Source: Geobacter sp. (lineage in GTDB: Bacteria > Desulfobacterota > Desulfuromonadia > Geobacterales > Geobacteraceae). From it: a stretch of DNA of 64,000 nt. Below the pieces are notes generated by a model. That model did not search any database. It was not told the origin of the DNA and saw nothing but the letters and a program-made list of their open reading frames with translations. Made by a program: the position numbers and the translations under genes. The DNA lies in the NCBI GenBank assembly GCA_003574885.1, contig PJFC01000001.1, positions 186,001 to 250,000 of the forward strand, in the 5' to 3' direction. Positions 14,427-23,971 of this stretch are shown piece after piece. The number at the start of each line of letters is the position of its first letter. Positions within the stretch are counted from its first letter, which is position 1.

Positions 14427-15846
14427 ACCCGAACTTTCAGTCGCGATGTCCGAGAGGCTGAATGCCAGCCTCTCGGAATTCTTAGTTCGCAAAGACCACC
14501 AAGAAGATTTGATTTTTACCCTTTGGAGTCCGTCACTTGGGGAGCATCGACTCACTGCACTCTTGCACACCATTGTCTATCCTGAGGACGGCGACAGGCA
14601 GGTTCATGGGAATGTCAGCTTCAACCCGACTTATTTCGAACGGGTATGCTCTTTGGCACTCCGAGAGAAGTGCGGGATAGCCTTTCTTCACAGTCATCCA
14701 TTTCCAGGCTGGCAAGGAATGAGCGAAGATGACATCGTTGCTGAAAAAAAGATGGCTGGCGCGGTTGAGGCATTGACTGAGCTTCCTTTAACAGGCATCA
14801 CAATTGGTTCAGATGGAACTTGGAGTGCTCGAATGTGGGATTCGGCCGGTGGCAGACAATATCATGGGCAATGGTGTAAATCGGTACGAATTGTTGGGTC
14901 AGCATTAAAAATTAATTTCGCCGAACACTTAGTGCCTAAACCAACTTATCGAGAACTTTTTAAAAGAACTGTTACCGTATGGGGCAAGGAAAATCACGCA
15001 ACATTAGCACGGCTCAGAATTGGCATTGTCGGATTGGGAAGCGTAGGAAGTTTAGTAGCTGAAGCACTTGCACGGATGGGAATGGAGCACTTCACACTTA
15101 TAGATTTTGACGAAGTCCAAGAACATAATCTAGATCGTCTACTCGGGGCAACCGAGGAAGACATCGGCGAGTTAAAGATTGAAGTGGCCGAGCGCCAAAT
15201 CAGAAGATCGGCAACTTCAAGAAAAATTGAAATCAATTCCGTACCACACAGTCTGGCAGAGGAAGTTGGTTATCGTGCTGCACTAAATTGCGATGTCATT
15301 TTCAGTGGCGTAGATCGCCCGAGAGCACGACACATTTTGAACCATCTTGCTTATGGACATCTGATACCCGTGATTGATGGCGGTATTGTTGTACGGTTTA
15401 ATAAATATGAGGAATTTACCGGAGTTGATTGGCAACTGCAGACCGTAGCGCCGGGGCGCCCCTGTCTCAGCTGTTTGGGCGCTTACAACCTTACAGACGT
15501 AAGTCTTGACGAAAATGGACAGCTTGACAACCCATCCTACTTAAAGGGCCTTCCGAAGAATCATCGGTTTAAAAATAACGAAAATGTTTTCCCTTTCAGT
15601 GCCAATTTGGCTTCTTTGGAAGTCCTACAATTAGTAGCTCTAGTGACGGGTGTCGGTGGCATTAACAATTTTGGCGTGCAACGTTATCGCTATGTGCCAG
15701 GCAACATGGAGTTTGATGTTGAAAGGAATTGTAATAAAGATTGCGACTGCGTAGAGTTGGAGGGAAGAGGAGACAGCCATTTTTCTCTTTACGGACAAGA
15801 CGTTACAGCTGAAGCTGCTCGGAAGAGGCAATCTGAAAGGCGATAG
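14419..15846 (+). CDS. JAB deconjugase - ThiF/E1 adenylating enzyme fusion
   Basis: 475 residues, overlapping the E2-like gene by 8 bases. Residues about 20-150 are a JAB/JAMM isopeptidase domain with HSHP (91-94) and SEDD (102-105). The Asp at the canonical H-x10-D spacing is present, though the Ser is one residue further than usual. Residues about 175-475 are a ThiF/E1 domain: GLGSVG nucleotide loop (205-210), LIDFD (227-231), HNLDR (236-240), GVDRPRARHILNHLA and Zn-binding CLSC (349-352) with C438/C442/C444. The crossover region ENVFPFSANLASLE lacks an obvious catalytic Cys. One chain thus carries both activation and removal or maturation of the Ubl. A terminator at 15882 closes the operon. 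Confidence 0.93.
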   Translation: MLKPELSVAMSERLNASLSEFLVRKDHQEDLIFTLWSPSLGEHRLTALLHTIVYPEDGDRQVHGNVSFNPTYFERVCSLALREKCGIAFLHSHPFPGWQGMSEDDIVAEKKMAGAVEALTELPLTGITIGSDGTWSARMWDSAGGRQYHGQWCKSVRIVGSALKINFAEHLVPKPTYRELFKRTVTVWGKENHATLARLRIGIVGLGSVGSLVAEALARMGMEHFTLIDFDEVQEHNLDRLLGATEEDIGELKIEVAERQIRRSATSRKIEINSVPHSLAEEVGYRAALNCDVIFSGVDRPRARHILNHLAYGHLIPVIDGGIVVRFNKYEEFTGVDWQLQTVAPGRPCLSCLGAYNLTDVSLDENGQLDNPSYLKGLPKNHRFKNNENVFPFSANLASLEVLQLVALVTGVGGINNFGVQRYRYVPGNMEFDVERNCNKDCDCVELEGRGDSHFSLYGQDVTAEAARKRQSERR

Positions 15847-15881
15847 ATAAAAGAGAACCAGATATAACGAACCTAAAACCG

Positions 15882-15907
15882 AAAGGGCGCCGCAACGGGC
15901 GCCCTTT
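15882..15907. terminator. Bidirectional terminator between the E1-JAB gene and dapL
   Basis: AAAGGGCGCC / GGCGCCCTTT, 10-bp arms with GCAACG loop, with A and T runs on the flanks. It serves both convergent genes and marks the right end of the island. Confidence 0.85.
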
Positions 15908-15911
15908 CTAC

Positions 15912-17195
<1,284 letters not shown>

Positions 17196-17208
17196 TCAAG
17201 GTCTATCT

Positions 17209-17295
17209 CACGCAACGACGCGACGACGCGACGATAATCTTAAACCTTTTTTTGGTTAAGGCTTTTAATCCGTTGCGTCGTCGCGTCGTCGCGTG
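17209..17295. repeat. Long imperfect inverted repeat with a CGACGACG-rich stem
   Basis: The 26 bases at 17209-17234 and 17270-17295 are complementary with two or three mismatches, built from the trinucleotide-like unit CGACGACGCG. Inside, TTAAACC / GGTTAA forms a second stem around a T7 loop. It sits between dapL and dapB and could be an mRNA stabiliser, a terminator or a mobile hairpin. Confidence 0.8.
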
Positions 17296-17326
17296 AAACG
17301 GAGGTTTTCCGGTTTGCACGGTTTCG

Positions 17327-18127
17327 TTATTTCAGTCCCAACACGTCCTGCATGTCGTAGATGCCCGGTTTCTGCGAAACCACCCACTGGGCTGCCCGTA
17401 CCGAGCCGCGGGAGAACATGTCGCGGGTCATGGCCCGGTGGCTGATCTCGATCCGCTCGCCTTGGCCTATGAAGTAGACCGTGTGCTCGCCGACGATGTC
17501 GCCGCCCCGCACGGTCTGCATGCCGATCTCTTCCTTGGTCCGCTCGCCGCAGATCCCCTCGCGGTGGTAGTTCGCCACCTTGTTGTAGTCGCGACCCAGC
17601 GCCTCGGCCACCACCTCACCCATGCGCACGGCGGTGCCGGAGGGGGCGTCTTTCTTCTTGTTGTGGTGCAGCTCCACGATCTCCACGTCGAAGTCGTCCC
17701 CCAGAGTCCTGGCCACGTCCTTCAAGACCTTGAAGCAGACGTTGACCCCGACGCTCATGTTGGGGGCGAGCACCGCCGGGATCTCTTTCGCCAGTTCGGC
17801 TGCCAGCGCACGTTCCTCGGGGGTGAAGCCGGTGGAACCGATGACGATCGCCTTCTTCTTCAGGGCGCACGCCTCCAGGTTCTTCAGCGACACCTTGGGG
17901 GTGGTGAAGTCGATGAGGACGTCGCACCCGGCCACCACGGCGTTCAGGTCGTCGGATATAGTAACACCCAGCACGCCGCAACCGGCGATGAGCCCGGCAT
18001 CCTGCCCCACCATCTCGTGCCCCGGCCGCTCCAGCGCGCCGGAAACCGTGCATCCGGCCTCCTTGGCGGCAACGATAATCCTCTGGCCCATCCGACCCGC
18101 AGCACCACAGACAGCTATCTTAATCAT
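17327..18127 (-). CDS. dapB: 4-hydroxy-tetrahydrodipicolinate reductase
   Basis: 266 residues. NAD(P)H Rossmann loop VCGAAGRMGQRI at the N-terminus; catalytic ELHHNKKKDAPSGTA with the His pair and Lys. Reduces 4-hydroxy-tetrahydrodipicolinate to tetrahydrodipicolinate, the substrate of DapL. Standard length. It lies between dapA (upstream, about 150 bases) and dapL (downstream, about 180 bases) on the minus strand; both spacers hold inverted repeats, so transcript processing between the genes is plausible. Confidence 0.96.
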   Translation of the reverse strand: MIKIAVCGAAGRMGQRIIVAAKEAGCTVSGALERPGHEMVGQDAGLIAGCGVLGVTISDDLNAVVAGCDVLIDFTTPKVSLKNLEACALKKKAIVIGSTGFTPEERALAAELAKEIPAVLAPNMSVGVNVCFKVLKDVARTLGDDFDVEIVELHHNKKKDAPSGTAVRMGEVVAEALGRDYNKVANYHREGICGERTKEEIGMQTVRGGDIVGEHTVYFIGQGERIEISHRAMTRDMFSRGSVRAAQWVVSQKPGIYDMQDVLGLK

Positions 18128-18144
18128 AGGAAAACCTCGTCAGT

Positions 18145-18272
18145 CTGAAGACTGAAGGCTGAAGGCTGAAGGAAAGCCTCCAACCGTCAGCCTTTCGCCT
18201 TGGATTAGAATAGTACGTTACCGGCTGGCAGCCTCTCTTAACCTTCAGCCTTCAGCCTTTAACCTTCAGCCT
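18145..18272. repeat. CTGAAGG tandem and inverted repeats between dapB and dapA
   Basis: CTGAAG(A/G) units are repeated four times at 18145-18172 and the complement CCTTCAGCC is repeated three times at 18242-18271. The two sets can form a long stem that fills the dapA-dapB spacer. Confidence 0.75.
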
Positions 18273-18275
18273 CTA

Positions 18276-19148
18276 CTAAATCAGCTTGTACTCTTTCATG
18301 ATTGCCGCCAGTTTCTCCTTGTTCGCCGCACCCATCTCGCAGAGCGGCAGCCGTACCTCGTCGGAGCATTTCCCCATGAGCCCCAGGGCCGTCTTGACCG
18401 GGATCGGGTTGCTCTCGATGAACATGGCGTTGCCGATCTTGAGGGTCTCCAGGTGGAGCCTGCGGGCGGTTGCCATGTCACCGGCGTAGAAGGCGTCGGT
18501 CAGGTCCGCCACGGTCTTCGGCATGATGTTGGCCAACACCGAGATGACCCCCTTGGCGCCGCACGCCATCATCGGGAAGGTGATGAAGTCGTCGCCGCAG
18601 AGAACGTCGATCTTGTCGCCGCAGAGTGCGAGCACTTCGGAGGCCTGCTGGAGCGAGCCGGTCGCCTCCTTGATCGCTACCACGTTCTTGTGCACTGCAA
18701 TCCTGGCCACGGTCTCGGGGAGCATGTTGACACCCGTGCGCCCCGGCACGTTGTAGAGGATCTGGGGGATGGCAACGGCATCGGCGATGGCGGTGTAGTG
18801 GCGCACCAGCCCTTCCTGGGTCGGCTTGTTGTAGTAAGGGGTGACGAGGAGCACGCCGTCGGCACCAACCTCTTTGGCCTTCTGGGACAGCTCGATCGCC
18901 TCGGCGGTGGAATTGGAGCCGGTGCCGGCGATGACCGGAACCCGCTTGTTCACCTGCTCGATGACGGCCTTAATCACGGCCATATGCTCGTCGTAGTCGA
19001 GCGTCGAGGCCTCGCCGGTGGTGCCGCACGGCACGATGGCGTCGGTTCCCCCTGCGATCTGGAACTCAACCAGTTCCCGCAGTTTTTCGTAATCCACCTG
19101 TCCGTTATTGAACGGTGTGACAATGGCGACAATGCTTCCCTTGAACAT
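18276..19148 (-). CDS. dapA: 4-hydroxy-tetrahydrodipicolinate synthase
   Basis: 290 residues, (beta/alpha)8 aldolase of the N-acetylneuraminate lyase family. It condenses pyruvate with aspartate semialdehyde. Visible residues: GTTGEASTLDYDEH (substrate Thr pair), YYNKPTQEGLVRHY (Tyr), YNVPGRTG, and the Schiff-base Lys in VAIKEATGS. GAGGCAGATC precedes ATG 19148. First gene of the dapA-dapB-dapL set. Confidence 0.97.
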   Translation of the reverse strand: MFKGSIVAIVTPFNNGQVDYEKLRELVEFQIAGGTDAIVPCGTTGEASTLDYDEHMAVIKAVIEQVNKRVPVIAGTGSNSTAEAIELSQKAKEVGADGVLLVTPYYNKPTQEGLVRHYTAIADAVAIPQILYNVPGRTGVNMLPETVARIAVHKNVVAIKEATGSLQQASEVLALCGDKIDVLCGDDFITFPMMACGAKGVISVLANIMPKTVADLTDAFYAGDMATARRLHLETLKIGNAMFIESNPIPVKTALGLMGKCSDEVRLPLCEMGAANKEKLAAIMKEYKLI

Positions 19149-19568
19149 GATCTGCCTCCTCTATGAGAATTGACGGTTAGTGACGATTGTTATTTGGTCT
19201 GCTGCCAGACGATGACGCCCTTTTTGTTGAGGTCGCCGGTGATGCGGTGGCAATCAATCGATAAAAGTGGGTATTTGTACCATATGGAGCGGTAAAAGTC
19301 AAAATATTACGGCGTGGCAGGGGGTTACGGGGAGGTCATAGTTCATGGAACGGGAACGGGTGAAGAAAAAAGCGGTTATGTCTCTGCGGATAACAGCAGG
19401 ATGAATCATAAACAGCATTTGAACCGCAAAGTCGCTAAGAACGCGAAGAAAACGTACAGGTAAATAAAAAAAACTTCTCACCCATAAGGTGATCTCAGGG
19501 ATTCGATTAACTCTCTGATTTCTTTGCGAACATTGCGTCTTTGCGGTAATAATCCACTTTTTCTAGGA
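19149..19568. other. Intergenic region with a gene remnant and a dispersed inverted repeat
   Basis: About 420 bases. On the minus strand at 19187-19250 an open stretch reads DCHRITGDLNKKGVIVWQQT before a stop and looks like the tail of a lost or very small gene, without a start codon. At 19423-19451 and 19519-19547 two 29-base sequences beginning ACCGCAAAG are inverted copies of each other (about six mismatches), resembling a dispersed intergenic repeat. Confidence 0.5.
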
Positions 19569-20321
19569 TTATTCGGGCATGGCGAGGGAGCCCGTCACCT
19601 CGTTCGAGACGGCCCCTTCCACGAGCTGGCCGTCATTGACGGAGAGCACTTCCCGCACCACGTAGGTATACGTGACACCGAAATCGGCGTGGCGGTCCAC
19701 GTAACGGTTCCCCTTCACCGGCGTAGCCGTGAGGAGAACGGAAGTGGTGCTGTCGCCTCCCCGCCGGCGATAGACATGAAAACCGGCGTGGTCCGCCACG
19801 ACCCCGCTTGCCGGCTGCCACTCCAGATTTATGCTGTCGGGAGTGGAGGCCGCCGTAAGCCGGGGAGCGGCTGGGGCGATGACTTTCTTGCTGCGGACCC
19901 GGGAGGAATCGCTTTCCGCCCCATCCCGGTTGTAGGCAACCAGCTTGTACTGGTAGGTGGTACCATCCTTCAGGTCGGTATCGGTGTAGATATAGCGGTT
20001 GTTGTCGACCTGAACCCCCTTGGGGTACTCCAGGTCCACCTGCTGAAGGAGGTGGTAGGCGGTGGGGCAGCTCTCGCAATCTTCAGCGGGGGGGAGCACC
20101 TCGCGGCGGAACAGCCTGAACCCCGCCAGATCCTTGAGCGGCTTCCCTCCAGCTTCGCTGGCCGGTGCCGTCCAGGTGACGTAGAAGCGGTCTCCCTTCT
20201 GATCCGCCCGCAGGTCGGCAACGGCCGCCGGCACGGTGGACGAGGGGGGGACGAGGGCACCCTTGCGGCCGCAGCCGGCAAGGAGGGTTATCAGCACTAT
20301 CATCACGAATAATCTGCCCAT
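19569..20321 (-). CDS. Lipoprotein with fibronectin type III-like repeats
   Basis: 250 residues from the internal ATG near 20321. Signal peptide with lipobox (MGRLFVMIVLITLLAGC), then GRKGALVPP, a motif found right after the acylated Cys in small LptM/YifL-type lipoproteins. Two FN3-like domains follow (about 35-130 and 140-230) with the WTAPA and LEWQPASG strand starts and Tyr corners (TTYQYKLVAYNRDG, VTYTYVVREV). Outer-membrane or periplasmic location. In this cluster it sits between argH and dapA; the role is unknown, perhaps envelope scaffolding. Confidence 0.85.
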   Translation of the reverse strand: MGRLFVMIVLITLLAGCGRKGALVPPSSTVPAAVADLRADQKGDRFYVTWTAPASEAGGKPLKDLAGFRLFRREVLPPAEDCESCPTAYHLLQQVDLEYPKGVQVDNNRYIYTDTDLKDGTTYQYKLVAYNRDGAESDSSRVRSKKVIAPAAPRLTAASTPDSINLEWQPASGVVADHAGFHVYRRRGGDSTTSVLLTATPVKGNRYVDRHADFGVTYTYVVREVLSVNDGQLVEGAVSNEVTGSLAMPE

Positions 20322-20355
20322 GGCGTTATCCCATTCAAACAAAAGTTATCTTCAG

Positions 20356-20512
20356 TCCGCGAGGGGTGGGCGCTCCGTGGAGCGAATGTGCCCGAGTGCC
20401 AGCCCGCTGTAGGAGAAATTGAGCTAAGCCAGCCGAACGGCCGGCGCGAAATGAGCCGTACAGCGGCGGCACGAGGAGACGCTGAGCAGAACGGAGCGCC
20501 CACCTCTCGCGA
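20356..20512. repeat. 157-bp inverted-repeat element between argH and the lipoprotein gene
   Basis: Outer arms of about 22 bases (CGCGAGGGGTGGGCGCTCCGT at 20358-20378; complement at 20491-20511) with one or two mismatches. An inner pair GTGCCAGCCCGCTGTA / TACAGCGGCGGCAC forms a nested stem. No coding content. It is the size and shape of a small non-autonomous element or a structured RNA. Confidence 0.75.
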
Positions 20513-20524
20513 ACATGCCGCCGG

Positions 20525-21910
20525 CTACCGCCCCGACTTTACCCGTTCGATCTCCGCCTTCACCCGCTCCAGGGCCGTCCCCCCCGTGGCGCGGCGCGCG
20601 TTGACGCTCGCCTCCAGGGTGATGGCGTCGTAGATGTCCTCGCCGATCATGGCGGAGAACCCCGTCCACTCATCCATGGTCAGCTCCGGCAGGTCCTTGC
20701 CGTGGGAGAGACAATAGGCCACCGATTTACCCACCACCTCGTGGGCATCCCGAAACGCCATCCCCTTCCGGACCAGGTAGTCGGCCACGTCAGTGGCGGT
20801 GGAAAATCCTTTGGCCGCCGCCTGGCGCATGGTGGCCGCGTTGACTTCCATCTCGCGGATCATATCTGCGAAGATCTTGAGTGATCCCTTCACCGTGTCG
20901 ATGGTATCGAACAACGGCTCCTTGTCCTCCTGCATATCCTTGTTATAGGCGAGCGGCAGGGATTTCATCACGGTGAGAAGCGCCATCAGGTTGCCGTAGA
21001 CGCGGCCGGTCTTCCCCCGGACCAGTTCGGGAACGTCCGGGTTCTTCTTCTGGGGCATGATGGAGGAACCGGTACAGAAGCCGTCGGAGAGGTCGATGAA
21101 TTTGAACTCGCTGGTGGACCAGAGGATCAGCTCCTCGGAGAAGCGGGACAGGTGCATCATCACGATGGAAGCATCGGCCAGGAACTCCAGGGCAAAATCC
21201 CGGTCGGAGACGGAATCGAGAGAGTTGCGGGTCACCTGGGGGAAATCGAGCAGCTCGGCCACGTGCTCCCGGTCGATGGGGAACGTGGTCCCGGCAAGGG
21301 CACCGGCGCCGAGGGGAAGGACGTTCATCCGCCGGAGGCAGTCCTCCATCCGCCCCTTGTCCCGAGTGAACATCTCCACGTAGGCGAGCATGTGGTGGGC
21401 GAAGAGGATCGGCTGGGCGGTCTGGAGATGGGTGTACCCCGGCATGATGACGTCCAGGTTCTTCTCGGCCTGGAAGAGGAGCGAATCGATGAGGAGGTCC
21501 AGGTAGGCGGATATCTCCACCAGTTCGTCCCGGAGGTAGAGGCGGATGTCCAGGGCGACCTGGTCGTTGCGGGAGCGGCCGGTGTGGAGCCGTTTCCCCG
21601 CCTCGCCGATCTTTGCCGAGAGGCGCGCCTCGATGTTCATGTGGATGTCTTCCAGGGATATCGAAAAGTCGAACTTCCCCTCCTCGATCTGGCGGAGGAT
21701 CTCCTGAAGGCCATGGACGATCTTTTCCACGTCGGCCAGGGGGATGATCCCCTCCTTGCCGAGCATCCGGGCATGGGCGATAGAGCCGCGGATATCCTGG
21801 TGGTAGAGGCGCTTGTCGAAGTCGATGGATGCGGTGAACTCCTCCACGAACTTGTCGGTAGGCTGGGAAAACCGCCCCCCCCAGAGCTTGTCGGTGCATT
21901 CCTTGGGCAT
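20525..21910 (-). CDS. argH: Argininosuccinate lyase
   Basis: 461 residues, standard length. Signature [12 protein letters not shown] (residues about 280-291) carries the catalytic Ser loop. N-terminal [18 protein letters not shown] and the [11 protein letters not shown] substrate loop are typical. Cleaves argininosuccinate to arginine and fumarate, the last step of arginine synthesis. AAGGAGATACACC precedes ATG 21910. The repeat element at 21970-22088 separates it from the upstream gene. Confidence 0.97.
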   Translation of the reverse strand: MPKECTDKLWGGRFSQPTDKFVEEFTASIDFDKRLYHQDIRGSIAHARMLGKEGIIPLADVEKIVHGLQEILRQIEEGKFDFSISLEDIHMNIEARLSAKIGEAGKRLHTGRSRNDQVALDIRLYLRDELVEISAYLDLLIDSLLFQAEKNLDVIMPGYTHLQTAQPILFAHHMLAYVEMFTRDKGRMEDCLRRMNVLPLGAGALAGTTFPIDREHVAELLDFPQVTRNSLDSVSDRDFALEFLADASIVMMHLSRFSEELILWSTSEFKFIDLSDGFCTGSSIMPQKKNPDVPELVRGKTGRVYGNLMALLTVMKSLPLAYNKDMQEDKEPLFDTIDTVKGSLKIFADMIREMEVNAATMRQAAAKGFSTATDVADYLVRKGMAFRDAHEVVGKSVAYCLSHGKDLPELTMDEWTGFSAMIGEDIYDAITLEASVNARRATGGTALERVKAEIERVKSGR

Positions 21911-21969
21911 GGTGTATCTCCTTCTATGAAAAACTGTATTATGTAAGTTGTTTGTGCCTGTTTTTACTA

Positions 21970-22088
21970 GAAACGAGCAAATTTTCGCAAGGTCAAGGCG
22001 GCCGAAGGATGACGCGGAGGCGTAGCAGCGCTACGCCGCACAAGGAATCCAGAAGGCCAACGCAGAGATTGCGGAAAAGGGCCGTTTC
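21970..22088. repeat. ~120-bp dispersed element, copy A
   Basis: Ends GAAACGAGCAAATTTTCGCAA and (inverted) TTGCGGAAAAGGGCCGTTTC. The centre is the palindrome GCGTAGCAGCGCTACGC. It ends exactly at the stop codon of the gene at 22088-23251. Copies B-D occur at 23303, 25239 and 27516, with relatives at 35300, 47116 and 55674. Confidence 0.85.
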
Positions 22089-23251
22089 TATGCTTCCTGG
22101 CCGATTTCGAATCCCGCCACCATCTCTTCCCCACTCACCCTCACCCACTTCTCCTCCGTCGACCAGCGCATGATGGCATGGACCTTGAGGGGAACCCGGG
22201 TGGTACGGGGATCGAGTTCATGGTGCTGGGGTAGATTGAAGTAGTAAAGCCGGGTACCGGTGCCGAAGCGGAGCCGGCAGAGGGGCGCGCCGTCGAAATC
22301 GTCGGTGACGAACTCCGGCAGCTCGACCTTTGCCAGCTTGTGGTGGCGGTTGATGATTACCGCCGACCGGCCGAACTCGCCGGCAGCGGGAGCGTCTTCG
22401 ATCCGGGTCTCGGCGGAGGTATTGCCGAAGACGGTCACCGTCTCCCGTACGCCGGGGGTGTCCTCCAGGTACTCGCCGTAGAACCCGGTCAGGACCTCCC
22501 AGTAGGCGCGGTGCTCCGGCTTGGGATTGCACTGGATGACGAACAGGGCATCGAGCCCCTGCCGGGTGGAAAAATAGAGCTGGTTGGCGTGGTCGATGAT
22601 CTGCCGGATATTGGAGCTGTAGAGGTCGCGGTAGAGGTAGTCCAGGCAGATCAGCACCATGAAATTGAAACAGGCGGGCCGGCTCCTGAACAGGTAGAAA
22701 TGGCGCCCCCGGTACAGGTCGTGGACCTTGTCGAGAAACTCCTCCCCGTGGAACGGGTGAGTCTTTGCCTCCAGGAAGACCCGCAGCTTTCCGTCCGCCT
22801 CCTTGATCGCCGTGCAGCACCAGTTGACCGGCATCTCCCGCACGTCGCCGGAGTCGATGTCCCGGTCCACCAGTTCGATAGCCTCGCCGTTGTCCTCCCG
22901 GAACCGCTCGAGTTGCTCCCGGTAGATCTTCAGGGTCACATGCTCCATCCCGAACATGGTGACCGTATTGGGACGGAAGCCGGTCCGGATCCTCTCCAGC
23001 AGGTCATCAAAGCGGGCGAACGGGATGGAGCTCTCGGGAAGCATGAGGAAGTGGAGCTTCTTCAGGTTGCTCTCCCCCGTCACCGCCAGGTCGAGAAGCG
23101 CCTCCACCTGTGCCCACTTCCGTACCGGCTCCGCCAGCGCGAACCCCGCCTCGGCCCGCCGCAGGTGGTTGGGTATCTGGGCGATGAGGCAGTGGAGATG
23201 GTGCCCCAGAGGGAACTCCAGGTTCACCTTTTTGTCGACGATCTGGACCAT
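22088..23251 (-). CDS. Divergent nitrilase-superfamily-like protein
   Basis: 387 residues, no signal peptide. I read three segments as the Glu-Lys-Cys triad of carbon-nitrogen hydrolases: FLMLPESS (Glu73), VFLEAKTHP (Lys163) and VLICLDYLY (Cys202). A later DALFVIQCNPKPEHRAYWE stretch matches the 'P...W' helix after the nucleophile. Overall it is far from standard nitrilases, and an extra C-terminal region of about 100 residues may be a separate domain. It stands between argH and a Nudix gene, flanked by copies A and B of the dispersed element. Substrate unknown. Confidence 0.6.
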   Translation of the reverse strand: MVQIVDKKVNLEFPLGHHLHCLIAQIPNHLRRAEAGFALAEPVRKWAQVEALLDLAVTGESNLKKLHFLMLPESSIPFARFDDLLERIRTGFRPNTVTMFGMEHVTLKIYREQLERFREDNGEAIELVDRDIDSGDVREMPVNWCCTAIKEADGKLRVFLEAKTHPFHGEEFLDKVHDLYRGRHFYLFRSRPACFNFMVLICLDYLYRDLYSSNIRQIIDHANQLYFSTRQGLDALFVIQCNPKPEHRAYWEVLTGFYGEYLEDTPGVRETVTVFGNTSAETRIEDAPAAGEFGRSAVIINRHHKLAKVELPEFVTDDFDGAPLCRLRFGTGTRLYYFNLPQHHELDPRTTRVPLKVHAIMRWSTEEKWVRVSGEEMVAGFEIGQEA

Positions 23252-23302
23252 GAGAACCTTTTTTTACCATAGAGGAAACGGAGGAGGGGCCTGTCACAGG
23301 AG

Positions 23303-23413
23303 CCCGATTTTTTCGCAAGATCAAGGCTGTCGAGGGGTTGCGCGGAGGCGTAGCAGCGCTACGCCGCACAAGCGACCCCGAAGACTTACGCAGATATTGC
23401 GGAAAAGGCGCGC
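23303..23413. repeat. ~120-bp dispersed element, copy B
   Basis: CCGATTTTTTCGCAA at the left, GCGTAGCAGCGCTACGC palindrome at 23348-23364, ATTGCGGAAAAGGCGCG at the right. It lies against the stop codon of the Nudix gene. Confidence 0.8.
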
Positions 23414-23417
23414 TCCA

Positions 23418-23861
23418 TCACACCTCGCAGCTGCAGAGTTCCGGGAACACCTTTCCGAGTATGAACTTCGTCCCGTCCGGCATACTGTACTGCATAAGCT
23501 CGTCACGCGGTACCCAGCGGGCCTCGGCGACCTCACCGGGATTGTGGTTGATGGCGCAGGAGAGGGGACGGCAGAGGTAGAAGAGGATGATGAAGTGGTC
23601 GTTCTCGTCCCCCGGCGTCAGGTGTTCGAAGACGTCAATGAGGTCCTCCACCTCCACCGCCAGTCCGACCTCCTCCATCACTTCCCGGTGGAGCGCCTTC
23701 ATGATCGGCTCCCCCAGGTCGATCTTGCCGCCGGGCATGACCCAGAGGTCCTTGAACGGCTTGATGCTCCGCTTGGTCAGGAGGACCCGCTCGTCCGTAT
23801 CGACGATGACCGCAACCACCGACGTGACGATATGTTCTTTGCGATATTTGATCTTGGGCAT
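23418..23861 (-). CDS. Nudix hydrolase
   Basis: 147 residues from ATG 23861. A complete Nudix box: GGKIDLGEP followed by REVMEEVGL (Gx5Ex7REUXEEXGU). N-terminal VTSVVAVIVDTDERVLLTKRS is the usual first strand pair. It hydrolyses a nucleoside diphosphate linked to X; the substrate cannot be told. The seven extra codons to 23882 lie in the GTAGGGGC palindrome and are unlikely. It is in line with the arg genes between argG and the nitrilase-like gene. Confidence 0.9.
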   Translation of the reverse strand: MPKIKYRKEHIVTSVVAVIVDTDERVLLTKRSIKPFKDLWVMPGGKIDLGEPIMKALHREVMEEVGLAVEVEDLIDVFEHLTPGDENDHFIILFYLCRPLSCAINHNPGEVAEARWVPRDELMQYSMPDGTKFILGKVFPELCSCEV

Positions 23862-23872
23862 ATTAAACGGTT

Positions 23873-23936
23873 GTAGGGGCACGGCATGCCGTGCCCCTAC
23901 GGTTCGCGATCCTGTAGGGGCGAATCATTCGCCCGA
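23873..23936. repeat. GTAGGGGC palindromes
   Basis: A perfect 28-base palindrome at 23873-23900 (GTAGGGGCACGGCA and its complement) followed by GGGCGAAT-C-ATTCGCCC at 23918-23934. A related palindrome is at 43145-43172. It lies between argG and the Nudix gene. Confidence 0.85.
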
Positions 23937-23971
23937 CTCAGTGGGCAATCGGAAGGATCGCCCTAAGAATA

